Assembly (NCBI GenBank): GCA_020638065.1
Contig: JACKJG010000003.1
Span: 1-64,000, forward strand
From: Hyphomicrobiaceae bacterium
Lineage (GTDB): Bacteria > Pseudomonadota > Alphaproteobacteria > Rhizobiales > Devosiaceae
DNA: 64,000 nucleotides
Direction of reading: 5' to 3'
Each line of letters opens with the position of its first letter. Positions within the stretch are counted from its first letter, which is position 1. The position numbers were made by a program, and so were the translations under genes. Under the pieces are notes generated by a model. That model ran no database searches. It saw nothing but the letters and a program-made list of their open reading frames with translations, and was not told the DNA's origin. This document shows, piece after piece, positions 32,596-40,984 of this stretch.

Positions 32596-33864
32596 CTAGT
32601 GCCCTGATGCGGCTGCGTCGCCGCCGGTCTGGGTGTGCAGGCCGGGATCGGCAAGGATGTACTCACCCGGAGTAAGCCCCGAGAGCACCGCGACATTGTC
32701 ACCGGTAATGTCGCCGAGGCGCAGAACCCGCATTTCCGTGCTGCCGTCGCTCGAGGCCACAAAAGCAACCGGTAATCCGGCGCGATAATCGATGGCCGTC
32801 ACCGGGATGGCTGCCGCGGTTTCAGACTGGCTGCCGCTGCCGTCCTGCGCGAGCCAGGCCACCACATACATGCCTGGTGCCGCCGCCGCGCCGGTGGGCA
32901 GGCTGAGCTTGACAGTCACGGTGCGGTTCTGCGGATCAGCCGCGGGATAGATTTGCGAGACCGGTGCCCAAACATTTTCATTGGCGAGGCTGACCGGGAT
33001 CTGGTCGCCGATCTTGAGTTGCGCGATCAGATTTGTCGGCACCTCAAGTTTGACATCCAGCCTGTCGGTATCGGCCAGATCGACTAGGGGCTGGCCCGGC
33101 TGAACAATGTCTCCAAGATCGACATATCGTTTCAGGATGGTCGCCGAATAGGGTGCAATGGCCCTCCGGTTTCTCAGCTTCTGATCGAGCATGTCGATGC
33201 GGCCTTGTGCAGCCGCGAGATTGGCCTGCGCCGCCTCATAGGCCGCGCGCGCATCGTACATGGGGCCGGGCATCCGCTGACCCGACGACAGCATCGGCGT
33301 GTTCTGCCCGCCGAACAGACCGGGCATGAATGTATTGGCCATCGATTGCGCCATATTGAAGAACGGCGTCATCGAGCGGTCGTAGGCCGAATAGGCAGGT
33401 CCGCCCATCGGCGATTGCTGCTGCCCATAAAGCGCGAAATAGAGTTGCAGCTTGCGGTTTTCGACATTGGCCATTTCGCCGGACAAGGCCGCCCAGGCCT
33501 GCCGGTATTCGACAGCCATCATGTCTTCATCGAGACTGATCACAATCTGCCCGGCCGTCACACGATCGCCCGCCTCGCCACCAATGAAGGTCACACGGCC
33601 CGCGTCCTGCGCCGTCAATTGCAGTTGATCATGCGCCTCCACATAGCCGCCAAGCTTAAGCCGGGCCGCTGCTGGCATTTCGGTCACGGCAATGAAGCCC
33701 GGCCCGCTCATGGGCAGGCCGGTACTGTTGATGGCGCCACTGACAAGATGCGTGGCCGCCGCCGGGGCGGGGCTGTTGCCGCCGCCGCCCAGAAGCGAAA
33801 CCACGAAGCCGCCGACGATGCCGGCGATCAGCAATGGCAGTGCTCTTAACAACAATGACGCCAT
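32596..33864 (-). CDS. RND periplasmic adaptor (membrane fusion protein) with a Met/Gly/Pro-rich insert
   Basis: 422 residues. Start at 33864 after GGGAGGAGACC. N-terminal membrane anchor (about 8-25), lipoyl-like half-motif GRVTFIGGEAGDRVTAGQIV, helical hairpin, second half-motif, then beta-barrel and membrane-proximal domains (PAADPQNRTVTVKLSLPTGA). The hairpin is interrupted at about 146-204 by an unusual segment with ten or so Met among Phe, Gly, Pro and Gln (TPFFNMAQSMANTFMPGLFG). It pairs with the downstream RND permease (19-bp gap). The Met-rich insert parallels the Met-core coiled coil at the end of the operon and hints at soft-metal or sulfur ligands. Confidence 0.9.
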   Translation of the reverse strand: MASLLLRALPLLIAGIVGGFVVSLLGGGGNSPAPAAATHLVSGAINSTGLPMSGPGFIAVTEMPAAARLKLGGYVEAHDQLQLTAQDAGRVTFIGGEAGDRVTAGQIVISLDEDMMAVEYRQAWAALSGEMANVENRKLQLYFALYGQQQSPMGGPAYSAYDRSMTPFFNMAQSMANTFMPGLFGGQNTPMLSSGQRMPGPMYDARAAYEAAQANLAAAQGRIDMLDQKLRNRRAIAPYSATILKRYVDLGDIVQPGQPLVDLADTDRLDVKLEVPTNLIAQLKIGDQIPVSLANENVWAPVSQIYPAADPQNRTVTVKLSLPTGAAAAPGMYVVAWLAQDGSGSQSETAAAIPVTAIDYRAGLPVAFVASSDGSTEMRVLRLGDITGDNVAVLSGLTPGEYILADPGLHTQTGGDAAASGH

Positions 33865-33889
33865 GGTCTCCTCCCGCTGGCGCAGATAC

Positions 33890-34294
33890 TCAGGTGCGTG
33901 GAACGGTTCCCATCACCGAAAAACTCTTGATGAACGGCCCCGCCATGGCCGGGTTCTTGATCATGGCGCCGTAATCGCCGGTCTGGAATTTCAGCTTGCC
34001 GCCGGTATAGGCGAGCCCCAGCGCGACCATGCCGATGCCCTTCTGGCACCATTTCTCCCAATCATCCGGGCTGGCTCGCAGGTCCCAGCTCAGCGCTGCT
34101 CCGCCATAGGCGCCGGCTGCCGTCACATAGCCATTTTCGACATTGATGTAGCCGCGCGGCTTGTCCTCACCGGCAAAGCCATAGCCGATGACCGAGTTGA
34201 ACCCGATCTTGTTGAGCGCGTCGCCCAGTTCCGGTTCGTCGTTCCAGGCATTGCCGAAATCGACCATCCAGTCGTCAGAAAAAAGTGCCGCCAT
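33890..34294 (-). CDS. SCP2 sterol-binding-like domain protein
   Basis: 134 residues. Start MAALFSDDWMVDFGNAWNDE at 34294 after GAGGAGG; longer in-frame extensions are rejected. The pattern IGYGFAGEDKPRGYINVENG, LSWDLRASPDDWEKWCQKGI and KLKFQTGDYGAMIKNPAMAG fits the SCP2-like lipid-binding fold. No signal peptide, so it is cytoplasmic. First gene of the operon that continues with the adaptor and RND genes; a hydrophobic-ligand carrier feeding or sensing for the transporter is plausible but unproven. Confidence 0.75.
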   Translation of the reverse strand: MAALFSDDWMVDFGNAWNDEPELGDALNKIGFNSVIGYGFAGEDKPRGYINVENGYVTAAGAYGGAALSWDLRASPDDWEKWCQKGIGMVALGLAYTGGKLKFQTGDYGAMIKNPAMAGPFIKSFSVMGTVPRT

Positions 34295-35009
34295 TTTTAC
34301 CTCCTCTTCGCGGTTGAACGGGCGAAGACACTTTTGCGCGCCTTCTGCCCAAGGCAAACCTTTTGGAACGCCGGACCGTTCCGGTTCGCTCCAGGCATAA
34401 CTTTCCCGCCGGCGGGGGAGACGCTCCGCGCCCGCCGTGAAACTGCCAAACCGATAGGGTTGGTCGAGGACCCTCCGAGACGTCCCGCGATAACTTCGTC
34501 CTGCTGCGCGCCAAACTGACCGATGGTCAGGCACAGCGGAAAACGCATTGGCGAGAAATCGCCTTTAACCAGCCAAGCCGTCAACATGACCCCTCCGGGT
34601 CACGCTCACGCCCTTGGTCGCCGCCGCTGCAGCCAGGATTGCGAGATGTTCTGCTTGACCGGCACCAACGTGCCGAGTCCTCCAACCGGACCTCCCATTT
34701 TTGCGGCCGGGTCTTCCGCCCTTTTAACCGCGTCGTCTCGCAATGGAGACTTGTTTCCTCAGACGCCTTTATTAGACGTTTCTTATACCTTTTATGGTAT
34801 ATTAGCTGCCGCCATTTGACCTTTGTCAAGTCGCGTGAAATTTGCGTCAATATGACGTTATGGTCAACTTGCGGACAAGCACTACTAACTTATTGGAAAC
34901 AAAGCGCGTTCAGAACAATTAACTCTGATTTCAGACCCGGCCAGGAACCGGAATTTTGTCCAGACAAAACACCGAAATGACTGCCTGGAACCCATTACTG
35001 ACCATATGG
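34295..35009. other. Gene-free leader and promoter region of the RND/secreted-protein operon
   Basis: About 715 bp with no supported gene. The part next to the operon (34300-34580) is GC-rich, with a 12-bp palindrome CCCGCCGGCGGG (34405-34416) and room for a long structured leader. The distal part (34740-34980) is AT-rich and includes the inverted repeat TATACC/GGTATA (34784-34801). The sugar ABC permease gene ends at 35010 on the same strand, so any promoter here serves the operon to the left. Confidence 0.55.
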
Positions 35010-35966
35010 TCAGGAGCGTTTTGCCTTGGAAATCGAGCTGAAGGAAACCGCGATCAGGATGATTGCACCAACCAGAATTTGGCGGACATAGGAGTCGACA
35101 GCCATCTGGGTCAGGCCGTTGTCGAGCACGCCGAGAATGAGAACACCGAGCACGGTCGCCAGCACGCGCGGCTCACCCTGCCCACTCATCGTCATGCCGA
35201 GAAAGACCGCCGCAATGGCGTTCAGCATCAGCCCCGAACCCTGTGTCGGATTGGCCGAGGCGACGCGGCTGGCATAGAGCAGTCCGGCAAGTGCGGCTGA
35301 CAGACCGGTCAGCGAAAAGGCAATCAGTTTGAAACGCCGGACCGGAACGCCACTGAGATGCGCGGCCTCCAGGTTTCCGCCGATTGCATAAAGACGGCGG
35401 CCGAAGGTTGTCTGCTCGAGGAGGACCCAGACCAGAGCTACAACGGCCAAAGCCACGATGGTCAGGTTGGGAACAGTCAATGGACCAATCTCGATACCCT
35501 GCCGTGCGAAATTGCCGAACGCTTCGGGGATCACCCGGCCCGAAATGGTTTTGCCGCCCGAGACGACGAAAGCCGCACCGGAAAACATGGTCAGCGTCGC
35601 AAGCGTTGCGACAAAGGGCAGGATGCCGATCAGTCCCACAAGCACGCCGTTGAAGAGCCCGCCAAGCAGCCCGACCAGAAGGGCGATTCCGACCGCCAGC
35701 CAGATCGGATAGCCGAACGAAAACAGCATGGCGGCAACGATGCCCGAAAGGCTCGCCATCGAGCCCACGCTTAAATCGAAATCGTTCATCACCATGACGA
35801 TCGTCATGCCGGCGGCAACGACGATGAGCATGGAAAGTTGCTGCGTGATGTTGAGCCAGTTGCGCGCCGTCATGAACGTGTCGGGAAGCTGCGCCCAGAA
35901 ATAGCAAACGATCACGACGAAGCCGATCAGGGTGCCGAACCGGCGGAGCAGGGTGAGAATGGTCAT
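35010..35966 (-). CDS. Sugar ABC transporter permease (RbsC type)
   Basis: 318 residues with eight to ten hydrophobic segments. MVMNDFDLSVGSMASLSGIV and GRRLYAIGGNLEAAHLSGVP are the carbohydrate-uptake-transporter-2 permease signatures, the latter being the coupling helix that contacts the ATPase. Overlaps the ATPase gene by four bases. The substrate is probably a pentose, hexose or polyol. Confidence 0.93.
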   Translation of the reverse strand: MTILTLLRRFGTLIGFVVIVCYFWAQLPDTFMTARNWLNITQQLSMLIVVAAGMTIVMVMNDFDLSVGSMASLSGIVAAMLFSFGYPIWLAVGIALLVGLLGGLFNGVLVGLIGILPFVATLATLTMFSGAAFVVSGGKTISGRVIPEAFGNFARQGIEIGPLTVPNLTIVALAVVALVWVLLEQTTFGRRLYAIGGNLEAAHLSGVPVRRFKLIAFSLTGLSAALAGLLYASRVASANPTQGSGLMLNAIAAVFLGMTMSGQGEPRVLATVLGVLILGVLDNGLTQMAVDSYVRQILVGAIILIAVSFSSISKAKRS

Positions 35967-37396
35967 GCGGCCTCGGAATGGGTTGCGCGGCCATAGCAGA
36001 GATTGAGAAGCGCGTCTTCGGAAAGTCCGGCCTCAACGATTATGCTGATCGACCCGTTGCGCATGACCGCGATACGATCGCAAAGCCCGAGCAATTCGGG
36101 CAGGTCGGACGAGGCCAGAATGACGGCCATCCCCTTGGCCGTCATCTCGCGAATGACCGAATAGATGTCGTATTTGGCACCGACATCTACCCCTCGTGTC
36201 GGCTCGTCAAGCAATAGCAGGTCGGGCTCACCGCTCAGCGCTTTAGCGAACACCACCTTCTGCTGATTGCCACCGCTGAGCTGTTGCACCAACTGCCGGG
36301 TGCTCGTTGCCCGCAGTTTCACGTCATCGCCCATACTTGTGGCAAAGCCGCGCTCCCGGCCCGGTGCCAAAAAAGCGCCGCCAAGACTATGGGTCTTGAG
36401 GTGAGGCAATGTGATGTTTTCGAAAATCGGACGGGTCAGGACAAGGCCTTCGCTGCGCCGTTCCTTGGGCACATAAGCAATACCGCGGCGCCAGGCAGAA
36501 GCGGGGCGACCGAAAATCCGGCGCAGCAATTCCGTCTGACCCGAACCCGACAGACCTGCGAGACCAAGGATTTCACCCTTGCGCACGCTGAGGCCGTGCC
36601 CTTCGTAAGCAGTCTCGTCAGACGGCGGCGCAACCTGCGCGGGATAGGTTTCGGTGACCTTGCGCCCGGTCATCATCGCGACCAGATCGTCATGGGTGAT
36701 CTCCGACAGCATGCCGCTATCGATCGATTGTCCATCCCGGAGCACAGTGGCCCGGTCGCACAGGGCCATGACTTCGTCTATCCGGTGCGAAACATAAAGA
36801 ACTGAATTGCCCGCCGCGCGGATTTCGTTGAGCACCCGGAACAATTGTTCGGATTCTTCGCGGGTCAGTGCCGCCGTCGGTTCGTCCATGACATATAGCC
36901 GGGCCGGTGCCCCATCGGCGCTGAGCAGAGCGGCCGAAATCTTGGCCAGCATCCTGTCGCCGGTCGAAAGGCTGGCCATCTTCACGCGCGGATCGATATG
37001 CGTCACGCCGAGGCGTCGCAGTGCATCCGCCGCCACGCTATTGAGTTTCTTCCAGTCCACGAAAATGCCTGCGCGCCGCGGATAGCGTTGTCCCATCACG
37101 ATGTTTTCGGCCACCGACAGCGAGGGAACGACGTTGAGTTCCTGATGGATGAAACGGAAGCCGAGCCGATGCGCCTTCGCGGCATCATCGATACTGACCA
37201 AACGGTCATCCATACGAATGGTGGCGCTGTCCGGAGCGACCACACCTGCGAGGATCTTGATCAGCGTCGACTTGCCCGCGCCGTTCTCGCCCATCAGGGC
37301 GTGCACTTCACCTGCCTCGATTTTGAGGTCGACCTGCCTTAGCGCAGGTGTGCCGGCATAGGCTTTCGAAACGTTGCTGAGTTCAAGAAGCGGCAT
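35963..37396 (-). CDS. Sugar ABC transporter ATPase with two nucleotide-binding domains (RbsA type)
   Basis: 477 residues. The first domain has Walker A GENGAGKSTLIKIL, signature LSTGDRMLAKISAAL and Walker B LYVMDEPTAALT. The second has a degenerate Walker A (GLSGSGQTELLRRIFG), as normal for RbsA-type proteins, and intact LSGGNQQKVVFAKAL and LLLLDEPTRGVDVGAK. Downstream of the binding-protein gene across a hairpin, and four bases overlapping the permease gene. Confidence 0.94.
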   Translation of the reverse strand: MPLLELSNVSKAYAGTPALRQVDLKIEAGEVHALMGENGAGKSTLIKILAGVVAPDSATIRMDDRLVSIDDAAKAHRLGFRFIHQELNVVPSLSVAENIVMGQRYPRRAGIFVDWKKLNSVAADALRRLGVTHIDPRVKMASLSTGDRMLAKISAALLSADGAPARLYVMDEPTAALTREESEQLFRVLNEIRAAGNSVLYVSHRIDEVMALCDRATVLRDGQSIDSGMLSEITHDDLVAMMTGRKVTETYPAQVAPPSDETAYEGHGLSVRKGEILGLAGLSGSGQTELLRRIFGRPASAWRRGIAYVPKERRSEGLVLTRPIFENITLPHLKTHSLGGAFLAPGRERGFATSMGDDVKLRATSTRQLVQQLSGGNQQKVVFAKALSGEPDLLLLDEPTRGVDVGAKYDIYSVIREMTAKGMAVILASSDLPELLGLCDRIAVMRNGSISIIVEAGLSEDALLNLCYGRATHSEAA

Positions 37397-37408
37397 ATCA
37401 GGATTTCA

Positions 37409-37440
37409 AAAAGAAAAGGCGGACACCGGAATGCCCGCCT
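37409..37440 (-). terminator. Intercistronic hairpin/attenuator after the binding-protein gene
   Basis: TGCCCGCC (37432-37439) and GGCGGACA (37418-37425) pair (one G-T) around TTCCGG on the minus strand and are followed by TTTTCTTTTT. Partial termination here would raise binding-protein expression above that of the ATPase and permease, a common design. Confidence 0.75.
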
Positions 37441-37455
37441 GATCGATTGGTCAGC

Positions 37456-38397
37456 TTATTCGCCGGCGTTAGCGACAGTGATCAGTTTGGTCGGCACGTA
37501 GATCACGCGTTGCTTGATGGTTTCGCCATCGAGCACGCGCGCCACCGCATCGGCGGTCGCCGCGCCAATTCCGTGGAAGTCCTGCGCCACCGAGGCTTCG
37601 AAATTGCCTCCCTTGGCGATTTCGTCACGGGCCTGCGGGTTGGCGTCGATACCGGTGATCACGATGCCTTCATCCGACCGGCCTGCATCCGCGATGGCCT
37701 GAAGCGCACCGAGGGCCGGCTGGTCCCAAGCAGCCCAGACTGCAGCGATCGAACCCGGCTCAGGATTGGCGGCCAGAATGGCCTCCATCTTGGCGCGGCT
37801 GTCGGCAATGCCACCGTCGGACACGTCGGGCGTAACCTGATCAAGGATCGTGATGTCAGGGTAGTTGCCGAACACGGCCCGGGCGATCACACCACGAACC
37901 TGCACCGGCGGGAAGGCGTCAAAGATGAACATCACGACATTGCCCGTGCCCCCGATCCGGTCGGCCACATAGGTCGAGGTCTCGGCGGCCATCTGGTAGC
38001 CGTTGGAGGTGACGTTGGTCACAAGCAGCGGATCGGCGCCTGCATCCATGCCGAACACCGGAATGCCGGCATCGGCGGCGACCTGCAATCCGGCCTGCAC
38101 CTGGGCCGGATCGACATTGATGACGATCGCGTCGACATTTTGCGTCACCATGTCTTCGATACGCGAAATGACGGCAGCAACGTCACCCTGCGTGTCGATC
38201 ACGTTGACATCCCAGCCCTTGTCGCCAGCGACGCCCTGAAAGGCCTCGACGTAAAACTGGGTACCCGGCTGGGCCAGATAGGGGGTGATGACTGCCACCT
38301 TGGCGGCCAATGCCGCGCTGGCGGTGAGTGTTGCCGCAGCGGCAACGGCCACGAAGGCCATGGAACGAAGAATTCGCTTGAGCATTTTTGATAGCAT
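37456..38397 (-). CDS. Sugar ABC transporter substrate-binding protein (RbsB type)
   Basis: 313 residues. Sec signal peptide (about 1-32, ending AALA), then a type I periplasmic-binding fold (KVAVITPYLAQPGTQFYVEA ... VDAIVINVDPAQVQAGLQVA ... ADAGRSDEGIVITGIDANPQ). GAGGG-like AAGGGAG touches the ATG at 38397; an ATG at 38385 (MLKRIL) is an alternative start. First gene of the transporter operon and divergent from the kinase. Ligand not identifiable by eye; a five- or six-carbon sugar or polyol is expected. Confidence 0.93.
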   Translation of the reverse strand: MLSKMLKRILRSMAFVAVAAAATLTASAALAAKVAVITPYLAQPGTQFYVEAFQGVAGDKGWDVNVIDTQGDVAAVISRIEDMVTQNVDAIVINVDPAQVQAGLQVAADAGIPVFGMDAGADPLLVTNVTSNGYQMAAETSTYVADRIGGTGNVVMFIFDAFPPVQVRGVIARAVFGNYPDITILDQVTPDVSDGGIADSRAKMEAILAANPEPGSIAAVWAAWDQPALGALQAIADAGRSDEGIVITGIDANPQARDEIAKGGNFEASVAQDFHGIGAATADAVARVLDGETIKQRVIYVPTKLITVANAGE

Positions 38398-38490
38398 CTC
38401 CCTTGCTTGCGCAGTTGTTTTTCTTGCGCTTCAAGCCACTATAGCGAACAAGATTTGACGGGGCTACGGGCAATCGGGAGTGACGTAAAC

Positions 38491-39942
38491 ATGACCAGGC
38501 TGATCGGCATCGACGTGGGGACAACTGCCGTCAAAGCGGTTTTGATCGATGAAAGCGGCAACCGGCTCGCCGATTTTGCCCGGTCTCATACAATGCGCAG
38601 ACCCGAGCCGCAGGCGGCTGAACAGGACCCTGCGGACTGGATGCAATCGGTGCTCGATGCTCTGGGCGAATTCGCTGCCGGGCATGACCTCAGCGATCTG
38701 GTGGGCATCGGCATTTGCTCTCAGGTCAACACCCATGTCTTTGTCGACGACGAAGGCGCACCGCTTCGCCCGGCCATCACCTGGCAGGATGGACGGCCCG
38801 CGCCGGATGCCGCCAAAATCGATGCCAGGGTCAGCGGCGAACAGAAAGAAGACTGGTTTGGCGGCCCCGTGCCGATCGATGCCAGCAATGCCCTGGCCCG
38901 CATCGCTTTCATCGCGCGGACCGAGCCGGAGGCATTTGCCAAAACCCGCCACGTGCTGCTGCCCAAGGATTACTGCGTTCTCCAGCTGACTTGCGAGGTG
39001 GCCTCGGATCCGGTCGCTGCAGTAGGTCTGACCAATCGGTCAGGTTATGTCGCGCCTTTGCTGGACCTTGTCCCGAATGCGGCAGACATGCTGCCGCCCT
39101 TGTTCGGTTTCACTCATATTGCCGGTCACGTGCGTCAAGGACTGCCTTGCGCAGGAGCGCCGGTCGTCGTTGGGGCCATGGATGCCTGGGGTGGCATGTT
39201 CGGGGTCGGCGTGGTTGAGGATGGCGACGCCATGCTGCAGAGCGGCACCAGCGAGATACCCGGCATCGTCTCTTCGACAGTCAATCCGACTCCGGGCGTT
39301 GTGCTGTTTCCCGAATACGAGGGGATCATAATGCACGCAGCGCCCACCCAGGCCGGCGGAGCCTCGGTCGCCTGGTTCGCAAATCTCATCGGCCAGACCC
39401 CGGCAGGTGTTTCTGGCCTCGCCGCGAATTCAAAGCCTTCACTGGCGATCCCGTTGTTTCTGCCGCATCTGCAAGGCGAACGCGCGCCCATCTGGGATGC
39501 GAGGTCGCGCGGCGTTTTCGCACGCATTGACGGGCGGGCGGGAGCACCGGAAATGGCTCGAGCCGTTCTCGAAGGTGTGGCGCTGTCCGACCACTGGGCC
39601 TTCGGGGCATTGCAGGCTTCCGCTGGAATCAATCTTGAAGTCGCCAATATTGGCGGGGGCGGCGCACAATCCGATGTCTGGTCGCAAATCAAGGCGGATG
39701 CATTAGGATTTGCTTTGCGCCGGGTCTCGGTCCGCGATTCAGCGGCCCTTGGTGCCGCCATTCTGGCCGGTGTCGGCTGCGGCGCCATGTCATCGCTGAC
39801 CGAGGCAGTGCAGCAGCTGATCCAGTTTGATCGTGTGTTCGAGCCCGACACCAAGCATAGGGCCTATTACGATGACAAGTTCGGCAAATATCAGGAGCTC
39901 TACGAAAGCCTGAAGCCGTTCAATGAGAGTTACGTTCTTTGA
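38491..39942 (+). CDS. FGGY-family carbohydrate kinase
   Basis: 483 residues. Start MTRLIGIDVGTTAVKAVLID at 38491 with GGGAG upstream. ATP-binding phosphate 1 motif IGIDVGTTAVKAV, middle VVGAMDAWGGMFGVGVVEDG, and the C-terminal FGGY region (EGVALSDHWAFGALQASAGI, IGGGGAQSDVWSQIKADAL). Phosphorylates the sugar brought in by the divergent ABC transporter; xylulokinase-like but the substrate cannot be fixed. Its 3' end overlaps the convergent LysR gene by 13 bases. Confidence 0.9.
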   Translation: MTRLIGIDVGTTAVKAVLIDESGNRLADFARSHTMRRPEPQAAEQDPADWMQSVLDALGEFAAGHDLSDLVGIGICSQVNTHVFVDDEGAPLRPAITWQDGRPAPDAAKIDARVSGEQKEDWFGGPVPIDASNALARIAFIARTEPEAFAKTRHVLLPKDYCVLQLTCEVASDPVAAVGLTNRSGYVAPLLDLVPNAADMLPPLFGFTHIAGHVRQGLPCAGAPVVVGAMDAWGGMFGVGVVEDGDAMLQSGTSEIPGIVSSTVNPTPGVVLFPEYEGIIMHAAPTQAGGASVAWFANLIGQTPAGVSGLAANSKPSLAIPLFLPHLQGERAPIWDARSRGVFARIDGRAGAPEMARAVLEGVALSDHWAFGALQASAGINLEVANIGGGGAQSDVWSQIKADALGFALRRVSVRDSAALGAAILAGVGCGAMSSLTEAVQQLIQFDRVFEPDTKHRAYYDDKFGKYQELYESLKPFNESYVL

Positions 39943-40814
39943 TCTGACAACGCGTCGGCCAGCGCGCGTTGTGCCGGGCTGAGCGTCCGTTCCGAGTGGC
40001 GCAACAATGCAAACTCGCGCTGGGGCAGGTCGACCGGCACGGCGCGCAACCGTCCGGCTTTGAGCGCCGCTCCCGCGACCTGTTCGGAAATGATGGTGGC
40101 GCCAGCGCCTGCCTCAACTGCCTCGCACACGGCTTCATTGCTCGGCAGTTCCAGCACCACGCGCAGCGCGGCAAAATCGACCTTCTGGCGCTCGCACAAT
40201 TCTTCAAGCAATCTGCGTGTACCCGAGCCCTTTTCCCGGATGACCCAGGACAGGTTCATCAGATCGATGCGATCTCCACTGACCTGCGGCAACCCCGAAC
40301 CAGCGGCAACAACCAGCATGGGCCGGTCTGTGTCGACCACGCGCCGGATCAGTTCCTCATGGGTAATCGGCCCTTCCACCAGTCCGACATCCACCCGGCC
40401 CGCAAACACCGCGCTTTCAATCGCCTGGGTGTTGCCGATGGTGATTTCGAGCTGCACGTTGGGAAAGGCCTGGTGATAGGCGGCCAGCCTGCGTGGCAAC
40501 CAGTGATTGGCGATGGTCTGGCTGGCGCCGATCGAGACGGTGCCGCTCACCCGGTTTGAGGATTGCTCCAGAACCGCTCGCGCGATGCGGGCACGTTCGA
40601 CGACGGCGCGGGCTTCGGGCAAAAAACGCCGGCCCGCATCGGTCAGCTCGATGCCGCGTCCGACACGGTCGAACAGCTTGACGCCAGACTGCCGTTCGAG
40701 GGTTGCCACCGCCGCCGAGGTTGCAGATTGCGTCATGCCAAGCGCTGTAGCGGCGCGCGTCATGTGCGAGCGTTCGGCAACTGCAATGAAAATCCGCAAT
40801 TGATCCAGCGTCAT
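39930..40814 (-). CDS. LysR-type regulator divergent from soeA
   Basis: 294 residues. N-terminal winged helix-turn-helix (MTLDQLRIFIAVAERSHMTR, TQSATSAAVATLERQSGVKL) and a C-terminal effector domain (about 90-290) with DVGLVEGPITHEEL and AVEAGAGATIISEQV. Head-to-head with soeA across about 100-170 bp, the usual sign of control of the divergent gene. Effector could be sulfite, sulfate or a redox signal; that is inference. It is similar in general build to CbbR-type proteins. Confidence 0.9.
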   Translation of the reverse strand: MTLDQLRIFIAVAERSHMTRAATALGMTQSATSAAVATLERQSGVKLFDRVGRGIELTDAGRRFLPEARAVVERARIARAVLEQSSNRVSGTVSIGASQTIANHWLPRRLAAYHQAFPNVQLEITIGNTQAIESAVFAGRVDVGLVEGPITHEELIRRVVDTDRPMLVVAAGSGLPQVSGDRIDLMNLSWVIREKGSGTRRLLEELCERQKVDFAALRVVLELPSNEAVCEAVEAGAGATIISEQVAGAALKAGRLRAVPVDLPQREFALLRHSERTLSPAQRALADALSDQRT

Positions 40815-40862
40815 GGCACGTCAATTCATCGATACAATCGATCAGTATGACCAGAATTATTT

Positions 40863-40878
40863 GTTTGTCTTGTCAAAC
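40863..40878. promoter_or_regulatory. LysR-box-like inverted repeat before soeA
   Basis: GTTTG (40863-40867) and CAAAC (40874-40878) flank six bases in the divergent LysR/soeA promoter. It is AT-rich and dyad-symmetric, as expected for a LysR recognition site. Confidence 0.4.
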
Positions 40879-40984
40879 GCAAGGGTAGATTCTGGTCGCG
40901 GAACGGTGGGGGGACCGGTTGAACAAACGTGGCGCTTCCCGCCCTATTGTCATTGCACATATGCAACCGGGTACTCGAAGCTTC

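Noticed and set aside
34523..34980. Short plus-strand frames in the leader of the RND operon
   Set aside because: Mixed low-complexity composition, no start signals, no domain pattern.
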